Shown in pieces: positions 12,225 to 25,804 of a stretch of 64,000 bases of DNA. Location of the stretch: contig NC_045127.1 of the NCBI RefSeq assembly GCF_007655135.1, positions 8,441,001 through 8,505,000 of the forward strand, read 5' to 3'. Position 1 is the first letter of the stretch. Each line of letters opens with the position of its first letter. The translations under genes were made by a program, and so were the position numbers. The stretch is from Punica granatum. Taxonomy: Eukaryota; Streptophyta; Magnoliopsida; Myrtales; Lythraceae. Under the pieces are notes generated by a model. That model searched no databases, had not been told where the DNA came from, and worked only from the letters and a program-made list of their open reading frames with translations.

Positions 12225-14239
12225 CAAATTATTCCTTAAAAAATAAAATGCCATGTTTTATGCCCATATATTGTATGAGTTTTTTTTTTCTCGATCACAA
12301 TAAGATTTGACACCGTGTATTTCACAATATTCTCTTATCCATTTTACCTTTTTATGAAGAGTTATACATGTACCATATAATTTTTTTATATAAATATTCA
12401 TTCATAGATAAAAACTTTATTCGTATATGTTGCATCTTTCTTAGGAAGTTATATTGATTAAACACGCACCTTTTGAATTATAGGTAATATTTTTCCCCCT
12501 TTATCCATATGGAAAGAGTCAACAATGAAAATTAATTTCGTTATTAATTTATTTTCATAAATTTATAAAATGTAAACATTTTAATTTTATTAAAGTCCAT
12601 CATGTCTTCCTTTATTTAATAATTTTTTCAAATTATATTTGTACATCTCTTTTTATGAGCAAAACTATAAGCTTTACATTCAGGAATTAACCCATTTAAC
12701 ACATTCAAGAATCAAAACACACTCTATGAAATAAAAAGATAAATGACATCATATATGGTAACATAATACCATCTTTAAAAAAATAAATTATTTACTATTG
12801 AGAGTTCATAAATTTTACAAATAAACAGTTTTATTATTAGTTTTAATTATACACTATAATAATTATTTCACAAACCATTATGACAAATCAATTTTTTTAA
12901 AAAAAAATTTCATCCTGCGGCAATGCGCGAGGTCACCCCCAGTTTAAAATGTAAATTCGAAAATTATAATCCGAATTTGTCGCGATTGATATGTGAATGA
13001 AAATTAGAGTTTACTTTTAATTTGGTCCCTAAAAGATTAGTTAGCAGACATCTAGCCCCATAGTTTTATTTATTTAGTTTGGATTAAGTACCAAATGTGT
13101 TGTTTTTAAGGCCAAAACTTTTAATTTTGTGTTAATAAGGCCACAAAGTTTGTTAAAATGTTTGAATGAGGCCTTTTTTTTTAACATTATAAAATTTCAG
13201 ATATTAAAATTAAAATTTAAAAATTAAAGAAAAAGCAAACCGACAGATAAGACAATGAGGAGGCGAGGCTACCGCTGGTGATTGCCGTCAACACCTCGTC
13301 TGGGTTCTCCGACTCGCCATTGACCTCCCAAACAGATATGGACGAAGATGGCAGTCACCCTCACCTCTCTTTTTCTCCCATCTCCTTCTCCCTTTCCTCA
13401 AATCCCTGGTTTCTCTTGGGTTTCGAACTGGAAGTGGTGGGTGAAGGCTCTGTGTTTTTTTTACTTGGGGGAGCAGAAGATTAAGGACTTCACGGGGATA
13501 TTTGGTGCTATTATTTATTGCTCTGAACGTGGCTTGGCTTAACAATTGTTATGGCTTTGGTCTCAATGCGGCTGGATAAGATGTCGCACGCGTCTCTGAC
13601 GCAAGGCGCACCGCCCTCTTTAGAGAAACGGCCAATCGGTAAATAGAGATTGTCGCGTGGCAACCCTGGGCCTCATGCGCTAGCCATTTCCCTTTTTTAA
13701 AAAAACCATTAAAAATACATATTATTAATTATATATAATAGTAGTTATATTCATTTAATTAATATGGTATGCGCGTGGGGCCGGATCATAGTCACTAGAA
13801 TCATAGACACGACTAGAGTAACTGTTTATCTCTGTCTGACTTGACGCCTATGTGACAGTGTGGGTCTAGTTCAGAGACAAGGGGAGAGGCATACCCATTG
13901 GAAATAGTCTTAATCGAGATCTTGATGAATCTCTAGGACTGCCCGAGATCCTTTGTTTTCTTTTCTTTTTTTGAAATAATTTTAAATTTTCATAATTTCG
14001 TCTAAGTCGAGTTTGTGTAGACCTCCACTGTATATGAAAAGTATATCTTGAAATCAAAACCATCCAAATACCCATAAGTTATCAATAAAAATAAAAATTA
14101 TAAAAAAGAAGCCGAGCAAAATGAAGGTTTTTATAAAGGTATGTGATTACGCGACCACCATAAACAACAAAATAAAAATTACGCATCATTTTATTCGATT
14201 TTCCGTAAGAGTACATATATTAGGTCCATTTGAACTCGT
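12225..14239. other. Intergenic, no gene recognised
   Basis: 12225-13250 is AT-rich without ORFs. 13260-13560 is a GC-richer patch with overlapping frames on both strands (Ser/Pro/Phe-rich, low complexity) and no family motif, so I do not call a gene. 13700-14239 is again AT-rich. Confidence 0.5.
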
Positions 14240-14462
14240 AACAATGACAAGGAAGTATCATCTCACTTCTTTATTAGGTCCAATGGGCTACTGTTCCTTT
14301 AAAGGGACATCAGGCCCATCGAAATTCTCCCAACACGGACATGGGCCAGTTAGAACATCTGATGATACCTCCCGGCCCAACCCAGAATTGAATCCTATGG
14401 AAATATTTTCTGTAAAAAGTTGCAACACTAACACCCCACGATATCGAGTCCAAAAAATCAAT
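14240..14462 (+). repeat. Dispersed repeat, copy 2 (first copy at 10557-10780)
   Basis: It matches the segment between the two tandem units at 9311-12224. The 139-codon frame at 14121-14540 spans it but ends in a T-rich low-complexity tail, so a protein is unlikely. Confidence 0.65.
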
Positions 14463-16110
14463 AGCGGAAGAATATTTTATTTCTATTTTCTTTTTTTCCT
14501 TTTTTTTTTCCGGTTACAAGGGTATTTTCTTTCTCTTTAACAAACAAAAGAAATTCGGAAAAAAACGCAGCACAAACAAGCATTGCCTTTGAATGCGTGA
14601 TTTATCTAAACGTCACTATATGGTGCATTTATTTAAAGCTAAACCAGCCTAACCAGGCCCCGTGTTCCGGGGGGGGGGGGGGGGGGGAGCTTTTGAATAC
14701 GTGATTCTCATCCATAAATCAAGCAACCGGTATCGAACTCGGCTCACCGGCGAAACATCATCTCCACCCCTCAATATTTCTCTGATTCCATACTAGTTAC
14801 ACTAACCTTTCTATAATAGCAACCCTTTTCACGACACTCCGATCTTGCCATCAACCGTGGCGGAGGCATCTTCCCGTTCGTTTATGATCTTCAATTTTTA
14901 TCGGACCCTAATGTAAATAAACCCATGCTCAATTGAAGAGTTTATATTAATAGGTAATCCGGATCGTTTTTACTCCTGGACACGAGATTTTCAGCTCTTG
15001 ACGTTCTGTAACGTACAGATTTAAAGATTCAGGATCAAAGTTTTTTTCAGGGTACTGTCTTCTGATCATGGACAGGAACCACGTGTCGAGCTAATCAGGA
15101 AGATTACAAGGAGTCCCAACGGACTCTTGTCCCCAAACGGCCATTCAATTCATCGCAATGTCTGTCCATGTCCTATTTCACTTCAAGCTAGCGAAGCTGG
15201 AGAGCTTTATCGAGGACATAGGAATAGGACATTTTAATTATAGAGGATAAGAGCAAAGCTTCTCTTTCAATTCAATCTCGTGCTCGCACGTGGACTAACT
15301 GTCCATCGTCGTTTCTGGTAGTTGAAACAAGGAATCAAAGACTTCTCTTCTCTCTCTCTGATCTGATCATGCGGTGGGGCTGTCGAAAGATAACTCTTAA
15401 TTAAATTTGTTGACCGCAAACAAGACAAAAACAGACAAAGTCGACGGCTTAGAGCCTTGCCACGTGTCGGGCGCTGCGGAGCGCCTATGAGTGGGCGTCA
15501 CGACTCGCGAAGATCACTAGAAATAAAATAAAAAAGAATTCCCACGAATCACCGTGCTTCTGGACTACTTGTATCGATCGATATGGTATAGTTTGGTCTA
15601 CTAGCTATGCACAAGGCACGATTAGCATGAACCATGACCGATAAAAAATGAGTTGATTCAAGCGGCTCGACATTTATTCCTTTTAAATAAGGTTTCGGAT
15701 TCGAATTTTATGAATAGAAAAAGTCTATGTTGAGGAGGGTCTTACCCCTTTAGCAAGCTGATTACATTCGAACCAGATTAGTTGCGGGACCTATTAAACT
15801 TTTCGATACTAGAGCATACGCTCAAACAATAAAGAGTTGTATGTGAAGTTATAACTATTTTTGGGTGTCAAAGTTATAACTAATTTTAAATATAAATTAC
15901 CAATTATGGGAGCTTCTACCGTACATTCGAGCATAGTATCAGGGACTCTGCACCAACAGATGGCCTTTCGTCGGTTAGCAAAGGTTATAGACTCTTCCAA
16001 TTCAACGATGCCGAGACTTTAATTATACTAACGATAAAGTATAATTTTCTGACATATTATCAATGATATCTTCCACTCTATATGATGTATTACCGGCACG
16101 AGCTCTTCAA
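14463..16110. other. Intergenic with a 19-nt G run and a SINE-like stretch
   Basis: A homopolymer of about 19 G sits at 14669-14687. Around 15640-15790 a box B-like GGATTCGAATTTT, followed by a body with GTCTTACCCC and CAAGCTGATTAC, resembles a decayed tRNA-type SINE on the plus strand. Nothing here supports a coding gene. Confidence 0.4.
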
Positions 16111-16113
16111 TAT

Positions 16114-16287
16114 CTCGTTTGGATTGCGGATTATGAATGATTATGAAGGAATGGATTATGAAGAATTGCATAAATTATATAATAACCCTCCACGATCCAT
16201 CTATTTATAATTATCCATAATCCGCAATATATAATAATCCTTCATAACTCAATCTTTCGTAATCATTCATAATCCGTAATTCAAATA
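16114..16287. mobile_element. Fold-back MITE-like element
   Basis: The left arm (GTTTGGATTGCGGATTATGA, then ATGATTATGAAGGAATGGA) is mirrored by the right arm ending CATAATCCGTAATTCAAAT, giving about 38-bp inverted ends. A further internal inverted pair (TTATCCATAATCCGCAAT) lies between them. At 174 bp with no ORF it fits a non-autonomous DNA transposon. Confidence 0.6.
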
Positions 16288-19200
16288 ACTCTAAAGTGAG
16301 AGCGAATCTCTCGCTATGACCTCGAGAGGAGTCATCGTTGGACACGTGGGGCTTGGAATTTAGGCGTTTGGTTCCCAATGAGGCACTTCAACGTGGAGGA
16401 ATATCTACTTCAATCCTCTTTTACTTTGTGGGAGTGTATAATTTTTTTTTTTTCTCTCCCAATATATGACTTTGGACCTTTGGTCCGTGGGTTGTCTTTT
16501 CTAACCTCCGAGGTTGGTGGAAGATTACCACAAGGACAGGTGTCACTCATCGAGTTCTACTTTCCAGTAATTGGACACTTAATTAATCATAAGAAAAGTG
16601 GGGAAGATGGGCTGTAGAAAGGGAAAGAGTCAAATGAAAAAGGCATACAGAGGGATTTCTAGTATAATCAACTGTTAATTAAGAAGGGGACGCGCATTCT
16701 CCGGTTATTAGTGAAGTGTGACGCGCTTAGATTTCAACTCAATCAATTCTGTGTTACAGTTATCGTATGCGCTGACGTGATCCGATCGTGCATTTTACTA
16801 AAATTTCAAGTAAAGCATTTTTACCATGCATGTAGCTTTTAATATAAGCTCACTCGGAATACGTATAATTAACTTATTATTGAGTCATTTTATTATAATT
16901 TTAAGTAAATTTACTTTTTTGCATGGATGGCATATCAAAGTGATTGTATCTTAAACCTTTCCAACCTAACTTAGATATAATTCTCCCGAACTTTGTGAAT
17001 CCAAGTCGACGATACACAGTCATCCTCAACATGCTCAACATGCTCGATGAAATCCTCCATTCTTTGTTATAAATGATGGCATGTTGAAGGGACCCTCGAT
17101 GAAGTCCTCCATTTGCGATTACAAATCTATAAAATCCTCCATGCTCAGAAAATTACCGAGGTAGGTTTTTCCGATTAGCCGGAGAACCACCGGAAATGGC
17201 CCTTTCCTGATGGTTTTCCCGCGAGCTCTTCCCTCGGTAATAGGGCGTTTTTCTTGTACTGATAATGGTATTGACAAGAGAAATTTGCAGAGACTTGAAC
17301 TCCTTCTTGTTCTTTCTAAGCACTATCTATAGCCACAAGCTGCGTAATCATTTAAGAGCGATATTGTTTAAAGAAGTGATACATGTTAGACCGTGAGAAT
17401 TTATTAAATTTTCCATAACAGGAAACGATACCTGAGATATGAAGGAAGAACTTTTGATTGCTTAAAATGGGGGAAACTAAAAAGGGCGCACCATGCGCAT
17501 TATGTACTACTCACATCACTAAGATTTAGTCAATTGAAGTTGATAGTGCTCAGCTCCCTCTATGCACACATGCCCTCATGTTTTGCCTTTTCTTTTTCTC
17601 CATTTAATGTCGGGACTTGTCCTTCAAGCATGCGCGGAGCGCCACGTTCTGCCCCCTCTTCCTTACTTACCCTTTGAGAAATAGAAAATATTGCATGTGT
17701 GCTCTATTTAGCCTGGATCGGTGTCGAAATACTTAAATCAGTGCTAATTATGTTGGTAAAAATGATAATTAAGTAGGAGCAGTATACCTTGTTGGTACAC
17801 ATATGACATATGCAACGGCATTATTAAATTCGAAAAATAAATTTTGGATTTATTATTATTATTTCAATTATAAAAGAGATTATTAAATCTAATATTATAA
17901 AATAAAAATTCTAATAGATAATAAAAAGATTATAAGTAGTCTTGTTACAAATTGCATTTAAAATCTCTTAGTTCTTCATTGCTTTACATAATTTTTCACT
18001 TGGATTTGTTATTATTTATTAAGAATTTAAATTCCATGAAAAGTTGAGAAAAATCTAATAAAGATATTACAATTTATTAGTTTGAACTTTTGAATTAAAG
18101 ATGACCGCCAATCAGATATTGCTCCAGAGGTAACTCTACATTATTTTTATTTTTGGCTTTTTCGAAGACCCTTTTGGACCAGAAAATGACTATCCACCGA
18201 GAGAAATTGAATTGCTATTATTATATGAAGAAGTGGATAGATATTTTTTGTCCTTTTTCCCCATCATCTGATTTGCTCGAATTTCGTCATATTTTATTTA
18301 CCTTTGTTCGATTATCCCTCGACGATTAGTACAAGCACAAACCACCAATTCCAAAAGGTCTATAGCGAGTACGCAGCCCGTCCATAAGCAGATGACGATG
18401 ATGATGATAATATATCATTGAAGGAAAGACGGGTCCGCGCCCTCCATTCCTCTTCCTTCATCTGTCGTTGTGAAATTGATCGCTTTGCATCACGTTTAAG
18501 TTTCAACCCGCTTCAGTTAGCCGCAAATTGTGGGGTTCTTCCCATGGCCAGTTCGGTTCGGGCTTTTCTTTACGTCTCGAATCGTTCGTGTGAAGAAAAC
18601 ATGCTCGGTTTTGGTTGGTTATGTTTGCTCTACTCATCTACGAAACGGAAGGACGGGAAAGACGGTAATGCTTAGCTTCGTATGTCGGGAGATTAGGCTG
18701 CTGGATTTACAAAGCGTGTACGTGAACCGTTAAGTCGGAAAATAGAGAGAAACATATATTAATGATAAGAACATATATAGGGAAATCTAACTGTGGGTTC
18801 ATTGACTTGAGAATTAATGCATATAAGAAAGTCAGAGCCTTATCCAGTTACGTACTTCCCTTCACTGGTAAAAAAGTTTGGTATGACCAAAATCTTCTCT
18901 CTCTCACATTTCGTAATCCATTTTTCTTTCGGTTATAGATTTCCCCGTAAATTATCCTAAAGTTTAGGAGATTATAAAATATAGTTCCGGTCAAACGATA
19001 TTCGTGTGGTTAACCATCTTAATTATATTAATTAGATATACGAATAATAGTCAACATCGTCGTCGTCGAATTCCTCTTATAAAAATATATCAGTTGTATA
19101 GAAACGAGGGCAAGGCTTAAGTTTTTAAAGGGTTTCTTTGATATGAAGTTATTTATAATGATTGATGAGCTTGATGATGATACTTCTATTGTTTTTACGT

Positions 19201-20985
19201 TCTAGATAGAAGCGTAGAGACAATTATTATTGAAAAAAATAAGAGGCGCGTTGAATTTTCTTTATATCTTTCTAATTTGGAATCTTGGAGAATGAAAGAA
19301 AGCACGAGGGCGATGGTCTATAGGAATAGAATTTACTAGGCTTCCCTAAAAAAATTTAATTTAATCCTAGCAGTTTAAAATTATGATCCAATATGTACTA
19401 GTATGGTAGGGTTCGGCCGGTCTATATGTGCAGCTAGGTAGTTCTTTCAGTGAGATATACTTACATTTCGATTCGAGACGCCAAGTTACAATTAATAATC
19501 CCCATAACTTATGCTTTTCATAATATATATCTTTTCGATAAATACATATTGTTTTTATTTTTGGGTTTGCTAGAGCGGTCTATGGTGGTCGGGAAAATAA
19601 GAGCGATCTATAAAACTTAACGAAGGTTAGAAGAGAAGATACAGAGGTGCGAAAAATTTAACTGGAGACTTTATGCTTCTAATATCTTGACTCGATCGTG
19701 ATTAAAGGTCACTCCACTAAATCCAATCTTTAAATATAAATGCATATATAGTTATTATTCTGTGATTTGGTTTCATTGGCCAATGCAAAGATCTTTCTGA
19801 CTGGCGAATGAGAGCCTGTGTTCAGATGTATATTCAAAAAATATATAAATAAAATAAAATAAAATAGCATACTTCTAAGGCAAAGCTCTTTTGCTTGGAC
19901 TTTGCTGCCTTTTGTCATCTAGTTCATCCGTTCCCTGCCCACAGCTCATAAAATCCATCTCAAGCCACAAATTCCAAACGAACAATTTATCGAATTTCTA
20001 CTTTTTGTCAACATACAAAAAAAAAAAAAACACGAGATTATAATTATCTGTTGGTCCGAGGAAGCTATGTTATAACATATAGTGAAAATAGATAAAAGAC
20101 TCCTCAAGATCCCAAGCTGCCTTTAGTTGCTTCGGCGATCTGCACGCAGTAAGAGAAGCCATAAACCAGGGCTGGTTTGGCCCTCGACGATCAAGTTAAT
20201 GTTGGCTAAGATGGTTGAGAGAGTAAGAAAGGGACGAGGGACAGAGAAAATAACAGATAAGGAAATATCCCATGCCACGCCATGTTGTGTGTCTGGCCAG
20301 TGTCATGTGTCTAGCTCGTGTTCCGCACCATGTCCCCATACGTCTAATTACACCTTCAAATCCAACTTTTTAGAGCGTGGTGATGGCCGTGTGTCTGAAC
20401 CCTGGAGAGGAGCGTACCCAAGGCCAACCTCCACGGGAGAGGAGCGCGGCTCTGTCCAAGTCCCAAGGAGTGTCGCCATGCCCGAATCCTTGGTCGTCTC
20501 CCTAGATCGGCCTCTATGGTCATGTGTTGACTCTCGAGCAATAACATGATTAATGTCCACAATGTCCATTTCGCAAATAATTGTTCGTGATCATATTGTT
20601 ATCCATTTATTATTATGTTGGAGCGAAATGATGGACCGCTTCGTTTGTTTGGATATTTATAGACAAATACATGTATGCACATTAACAGTTTGCCATAGTA
20701 CAAATCAACTGCAACACTTTACACGTAAAAAGGTCAAAAGTATCATGTCGGATTAAGACAATAATAGGACATTCCAAAAACACGGATTTTCGAAATTGAC
20801 CAAAACGCCCTCCTCCGACTTTTTCATCCCATCGCTTTTTTCTTATCCCACCGGAGTTTGGACCCCACGCGCTTCACCGCCCTACCAGCGCACTTTTAGC
20901 CCCTGCCCGTCGCTGTCGATCCCCACTGAAGTCCCCCCCAACCGCCAAACACCGGCAAGCCGAAAGCAAATCTCAGCCGTGCGTT
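16288..20985. other. Long intergenic region, no gene recognised
   Basis: AT content is high with scattered short frames. The longest candidates (18418-18675 and 20127-20549) show no domain, no splice-linked continuation and no family motif. (AAAAT)-type and A-run low complexity is present near 19850 and 20018. Confidence 0.5.
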
Positions 20986-21090
20986 GGTAGAGACGTGGAC
21001 GGCAGATATCCTCACACTTTGTGCGCTCCCATTGGGTGACGTCGCAATCACACCTTCCTACCCCATGGTGATTGGTCCACGTCCATACTG
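20986..21090 (+). promoter_or_regulatory. Cluster of ACGT-core (ABRE/G-box-like) and CCAAT motifs upstream of the ABF gene
   Basis: Within 105 bp there are GACGTGG (20992-20998), TGACGTC (21037-21043) and CCACGT (21077-21082), together with two inverted CCAAT boxes (ATTGG). ABF-type bZIP proteins bind ACGT-core ABREs and several ABF genes respond to abscisic acid, so self-regulation is possible. The cluster lies about 0.9 kb before the proposed TATA box, so a role is an inference. Confidence 0.35.
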
Positions 21091-21459
21091 CCAGCTGGCC
21101 CGCTCAGAAATTTCCCTATTATCTTATTATAACCCCAAAAAAGAAAATGTAAAAACAATAGAATAGGAAAAATAATAATAAAAAAACAAGATATTTCTTC
21201 AGATTTAATCAGTTCCATTCCATCACATTCAGGGGAAAAAAGTAAAAAAAAAAAAAAGAAAATTCAGTTCTATTACCAATTTATCACGGAAAATTTGAAT
21301 TTCGATTTGTTGCGTGGAATTTTTAAATTTTTACAATTTGAAAATTTTGATACAGAGACACACGTTTTCACTTAAAAAATATCAAATTTATATTTAGAGA
21401 AAAGCTCGTATTTGGATTAAAAAATTATCATTGAGCGGGTGGTTAAAACAATCATTATT

Positions 21460-21622
21460 TACTAATAAAAGTACTGATTGAGTGACAAGCAATTTCAACC
21501 CTTACAAAAAGATAGCAGAAATTCGAGTCTCGAAAAGCGTACTTATTGAGAGGAGAAATAACTTTTAATACAAGATCTTTCAAAATTGCAATTCCCACAA
21601 TTGTATTTCACCCAAAAAAAAA
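21460..21622 (+). mobile_element. Degenerate SINE (family B)
   Basis: The run GATTGAGTGACAAGCAATTT, then AAATTCGAGTCTCGAAAAGC and TACTTATTGAGAGGAGAAAT, parallels the clear SINE at 47617-47795 read on its minus strand (GGTTGAGTGGTAAGCAACTC, then GTTCAAACCCCGGAAAGC and CACTTATTGAGAGGGAGTAT). It is diverged and lacks a clean tail or target duplication. Confidence 0.5.
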
Positions 21623-21968
21623 ATCCCTGTTTTATTTTTTATTCAATTTTTTTTATAAATATTATATAATATGTAGTGTATATATATATATTCGGACAAC
21701 ATTGGGGAGGGGGGACTGATATGAGATTTTCATTGTCTTAAAAGGAAAAGAAAGACAGAAGAATAGGCTGGCGACACTTGGCGGCTCCGCCGTGCCCTGA
21801 GGCCGCGAGGAAGAAGGAGGCGGGAGCCCCCCGACACCAACATTTACCAACTACTGCTCTCTTGCTGCTGCAACAAGCAGCCTTCAGCCGGCAGCCCCCC
21901 AGCAGCATATTTAGCACTCACAGCAAGAAATCCTCCCCAGGAAAAATTTCTTCTTTTTATTTTTGGGA

Positions 21969-22676
21969 TATAAAAAGGGAGGAGAAACATTATCGTTATC
22001 GCCTGAGGAAAAGCAGCTGACCGACCCTTCAGGTAGGAGCAGTCCTTACCTGTTCTTGGCACGCTTGATTCTTCCGTAAATCGGTTTTTCCTACTCTTAC
22101 TTCGTTCCGATTTGGTTTGGATTTTTGTGGGCTTCTATTATTCTTGATCGTTGGGTTGTTGGTGTCATTGTTGTCATTTTCTTGGAAAATTGCTTTGCTG
22201 AGCGAGTCAGGTTTGTTGCTTCTGATGTTCCATGCAGTCGGGAGTTTAGTTTGGTAGCTGATTGTGGTGTCTGCTAGTGGGGGCTTAGGCGTTCCTGCAA
22301 TGGGATTGTTTCTGATTCTTGTGAATTTTTGCTTGATCGAGTAGGGCTTTGGGATGTTCGGCTGTGTTTTGACCGGTCTGGGGACGTTAGGATTTAGATC
22401 GAAGAGAAAATTGCGGGTTCGGTTCAGGTTAGAGCTATTCGGCGGACCTGCTTCTGCTTCTGTATCTCCATTTTTCTTTTCAATGGATTCGCTGTCTGTT
22501 GGTGCTTTGAGTTCGTGAATGAAATCGAAGTCAAAGTCGGTCTTTCTTTGTCAAACTTAGAGTCAAGAAGTTCACGTATTGGGTACCAGGGATGAGGTCT
22601 GTCCTGTTAACTCTAAGTGCAGGGATTTGCAGAGGTTGGAGCGGATATTAACACTGTTTCGTTCAGATTTCACAAC
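21969..22676 (+). promoter_or_regulatory. Core promoter, 5' UTR and 5' UTR intron of the ABF-type bZIP gene
   Basis: A TATA box (TATAAAAA, 21969-21976) precedes a short leader that ends at a good donor, TTCAG|GTAGGAGC (22031/22032). The T-rich intron closes at CTAAGTGCAG (22611-22620), and the leader then runs to the ATG at 22677. A first intron of about 590 bp in the leader is common in this bZIP group. An in-frame ATG at 22617 lies across the proposed acceptor and is therefore unlikely to be the start. Confidence 0.5.
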
Positions 22677-24885
22677 ATGGGAAGCAACCTCAACTTCAAG
22701 AACTTCGGGAATGAGCCCCCTTCAGCGAGTAACAACAGGCCACCAGGAAATGCCCCCTTAACCAGACAAGGATCCATCTACTCTCTGACCTTTGACGAGT
22801 TCCAGAACAGCATTGGAGGGATGGGGAAGGACTTTGGATCCATGAACATGGATGAGCTCCTAAAGAGTATTTATAGTGCTGAGGAGAACAATATTACAAT
22901 GGTCTCGACTAATGGTGGAGGTGGGCAAGATGGGACTGCCGGGCCAGGTGGTTATTTGCAGCGTCAGGGCTCGTTAACTTTGCCTCGGACTCTTAGCCAA
23001 AAGACTGTAGATGAGGTTTGGAAAGACGTTTCCAAGGAGCTTAGCATAGGGAAGGATTCCATGGGAGCGACGGGAGGTTCAGCTATGCCACAAAGACAGC
23101 AGACTTTGGGGGAAATCACTCTTGAAGAGTTTCTTGTTAGAGCGGGGGTTGTAAGAGAAGAGGCCCAATTGGCTGCAAAGTCAAATATGGGAGCAAGTTT
23201 TTTTGGGGACTTAGCACGAGCTGCAAATAATCCTGGGTTGGGAATTGGGTTTCAGCAGCAGGTTCGGGGACCAACGAACTTGATGGGTATCAGGAACTCG
23301 GAGAACGTAAATCCGATCCAAATCCAGTCCTCTTCAAACTTGCCTTTGAATGTTAACGGGGTCCGATCAAACCACCACCAGCAGCAGCAGCAACAGATCC
23401 TACCGAAGCAGTCTGCCGTTCCATTTGCTCATCAGGTGCCACCATCAAGTGGCAGTCAGCTTGGGAGCCCTGGGATTCGGACTGGGCTTGTCGGGCTAGC
23501 TGATCAGGTAATGAACAATAACTTGGTTCAAGGTGCTGCAGCTTTTCAGGGTGGAGGAATGGGAATGGTTGGGTTAGGGGCTGGACCCGGGCCTGTTGGG
23601 GTTGGAGGCGGTTCCCCTGCTAATCCAGTCTCATCGGATGGAATGGGAAGGAGCAATGGCGATACTTCCTCTGTGTCACCTGTTCCTTACATGTTTAATG
23701 GCAGTATGAGGGGTAGAAAGAGCGGCGGTGCTCTAGAGAAAGTTGTCGAGAGGAGGCAGAGGAGGATGATTAAGAATCGGGAATCAGCTGCAAGGTCACG
23801 GGCTCGTAAACAGGTGAACATCAGTGTCATTCACCAATCTCGTCAGTTTGGTTTTTCTGTTGCTATTTTTCTTATCTTTTGATACGAATGTCAGTTACTT
23901 CGCCAATCCAAATTCACTGGGGACTATTGATAGAACAAGTTAGTTGGCAATTGGCTAGTAGCAGAAAGATGGAATGTGCAGAGACATATGATAAGCCGAT
24001 TACATTATGAATCAGGCAATCCGTTTAGTTTCTTGGAATTTGCTTAGTGACCCCGGGTAATGAGTTTTCTCAAAGATACAGTTATTAAAAGTTTCAATGG
24101 ACCCTGTTAATGTCTTTCCGATATAAAACCCCAACGAGAAAGAGACGACTACTTATTTACCGATAGAGAATTCTTCACTGAATGTCAGGATCAAAGGTGT
24201 GAGGATATCAACCCGCACTTTATATTTTTAAACATGAGATTATTGGTGCCTCATATATTTATTGATGGTTCTCTCATTGTTTCGGTCCTCTCCCAGGCTT
24301 ATACGATGGAATTGGAAGCGGAGGTCGCAAAACTGAAGGAGGAGAATGAAGAACTGCGGAAGAAACAGGTACATGTTCCCCCAATACAAAGCCATATTCA
24401 TGCTTAAGGCCACAGAGTCCGCTCATTGACTGTTCTTGATTGCTGCAGGCTGAAATCATGGAGATACAGAAAAATCAGGTAATTCCGAGTTTTTCATCGA
24501 CTGTTCGTGAATTTATGTTATGCAGATATAAACCTTCTGCTGCTAACCTACCTACCTACCGATCGATATATTTTATTTAATGATCCGTTTATGTGGTCGT
24601 AAAAGAATCTTCACATGACTCCCCAAAAAGCCCAGAATTTCATCTCGTACATCTTAAGTCTCGTACCCGATTTTTGAAAGAACAATTATATGCCAATACA
24701 CTGAAGGGACTCTCAAGTTGGCCGGAATGCTGATACAGCATGGCGGCTTCTTGCTTTTCTGTATTCTGGGCGAATGTCGGTGGTTGTCTAACGATCTGGT
24801 GCTTTGACAGGTACTGGAGATGATGAACATGCAAGGGGGAGTCAAGAAGCGCTGCTTGAGAAGAACACAGACGGGTCCCTGGTGA
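22677..24885 (+). CDS. ABF: ABF/AREB-type bZIP transcription factor (ABA-responsive element binding)
   Basis: Group A bZIP factors bind ABREs and are activated by SnRK2 kinases in abscisic acid and drought signalling in the nucleus. Coding exons: 22677-23813, 24297-24368, 24449-24478, 24811-24885; 437 aa. Conserved blocks in order: LTRQGSIYSLTFDEFQNS (C1, about residue 28), the MNMDELLKSIYSAEE block, LQRQGSLTLPRTLSQKTVDE (about 93-112), QRQQTLGEITLEEFLVRAGV, a Gln-rich stretch near residue 240, and a Gly-rich linker. The basic region (MIKNRESAARSRARKQ, about 364-379) is split by intron 1 from the leucine zipper (AYTMELEAEVAKLKEENEEL). The C-terminus is LRRTQTGPW, which includes the C4 RxxS/T site. 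RQGS, RQQT and RRTQ sites are the usual SnRK2 targets. Frame and exon phases fit throughout. Which ABF paralogue this is cannot be decided here; its place between COR27 and THO5 suggests the At5g42910/ABF3-related lineage. Confidence 0.93.
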
Positions 24886-25804
24886 TGGAGACGAGGTCGA
24901 TAATTTTGTGGGAGTGTATGTGGTTGCAGAATCGCGATGTAGTTGATATAAACTTAGGTGTTGTACATACACTTAGGGCAGTGAATATATCTTCTGTTGT
25001 AGATCCCAGAAGAAGAAATTTCAGATCTATAATTTTATTGTCATAAGTAACAAAGAGAATACCTTCCAGGGTTGTGTCTTGTTCTTTTTCCCATATGTAT
25101 GCCCTCTAGGTTGCATTCCATTTTGTCTCGGATGATTAATACTTGAAATAGGTTTGTAAAATCACCTTGCCTTTGATTTTCCTTATCCTCTTGTACTGCA
25201 ATATCTTTCTTGAAGTCGTACGAGGTGATCTTGAAAGAAGAGAATTTGGAGGACTTCATTCGATCTTGACGCTCTTTTAATCATCGGAGTAACAAAAACT
25301 CGAGTCAGATCTGCAAAGCATGCATTTCATGAATCTGACCTACTGATTTCTTAAACACGTATGCCAACTTCACACAATTTGATGCCCCGAACAAAGAAGC
25401 TGCTAGGCCAAATCCAAGAATTAGGTACACAACTCGTCGTCTACCGTAATCCGAACTACAGATCATTAGGTACCCCAGAAATTGACTGGGCGGCAAAGCT
25501 GACTAAAGAAACACACTCTTCTCTTGCGATGAAAATGTTCACAGAGACAAACAACTCCTCGAGCGACAACAGGAATTCTAGGCTGATATGTGTCCCTGCC
25601 ACCAACTCGGGGAAAAAAAATGGAGGCACAAGGGAGGGGCTAAATTGTAACCTTAATGTTTCGGAATCTAGAAAATCTGAGAATCTCAAACCAGATCGTT
25701 TTCCAACTCAGGAAAAATTGGAGGCTCCAAGTTTTTGCTTTTAATAACCAAAGACCTCGATTGAAAGGGAGCTGAGAAATTCTTGAGGAATGCGAGTTTG
25801 CCTA
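24886..25804. other. Convergent 3' flanks of the ABF and THO5 genes
   Basis: This holds the 3' UTR of the plus-strand bZIP gene and, from the other side, the 3' UTR of the minus-strand THO5 gene. Frames on both strands at 25305-25744 have no recognisable motif and lack a splice-linked partner. Confidence 0.5.

Noticed and set aside
13278..13545. Overlapping frames on both strands in a GC-richer patch
   Set aside because: They are low complexity (Ser/Pro/Phe) with no conserved motif, and open frames on both strands argue against coding.
18418..18733. Overlapping plus-strand frames of 67-85 codons
   Set aside because: The two overlapping frames cannot both code, neither shows a domain, and no promoter or splice context is evident.
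20127..20549. 140-codon frame, with shorter frames on the other strand
   Set aside because: The composition is Ser/Arg/Pro-biased with no family pattern. Several frames are open at once, which suggests GC-rich non-coding DNA.
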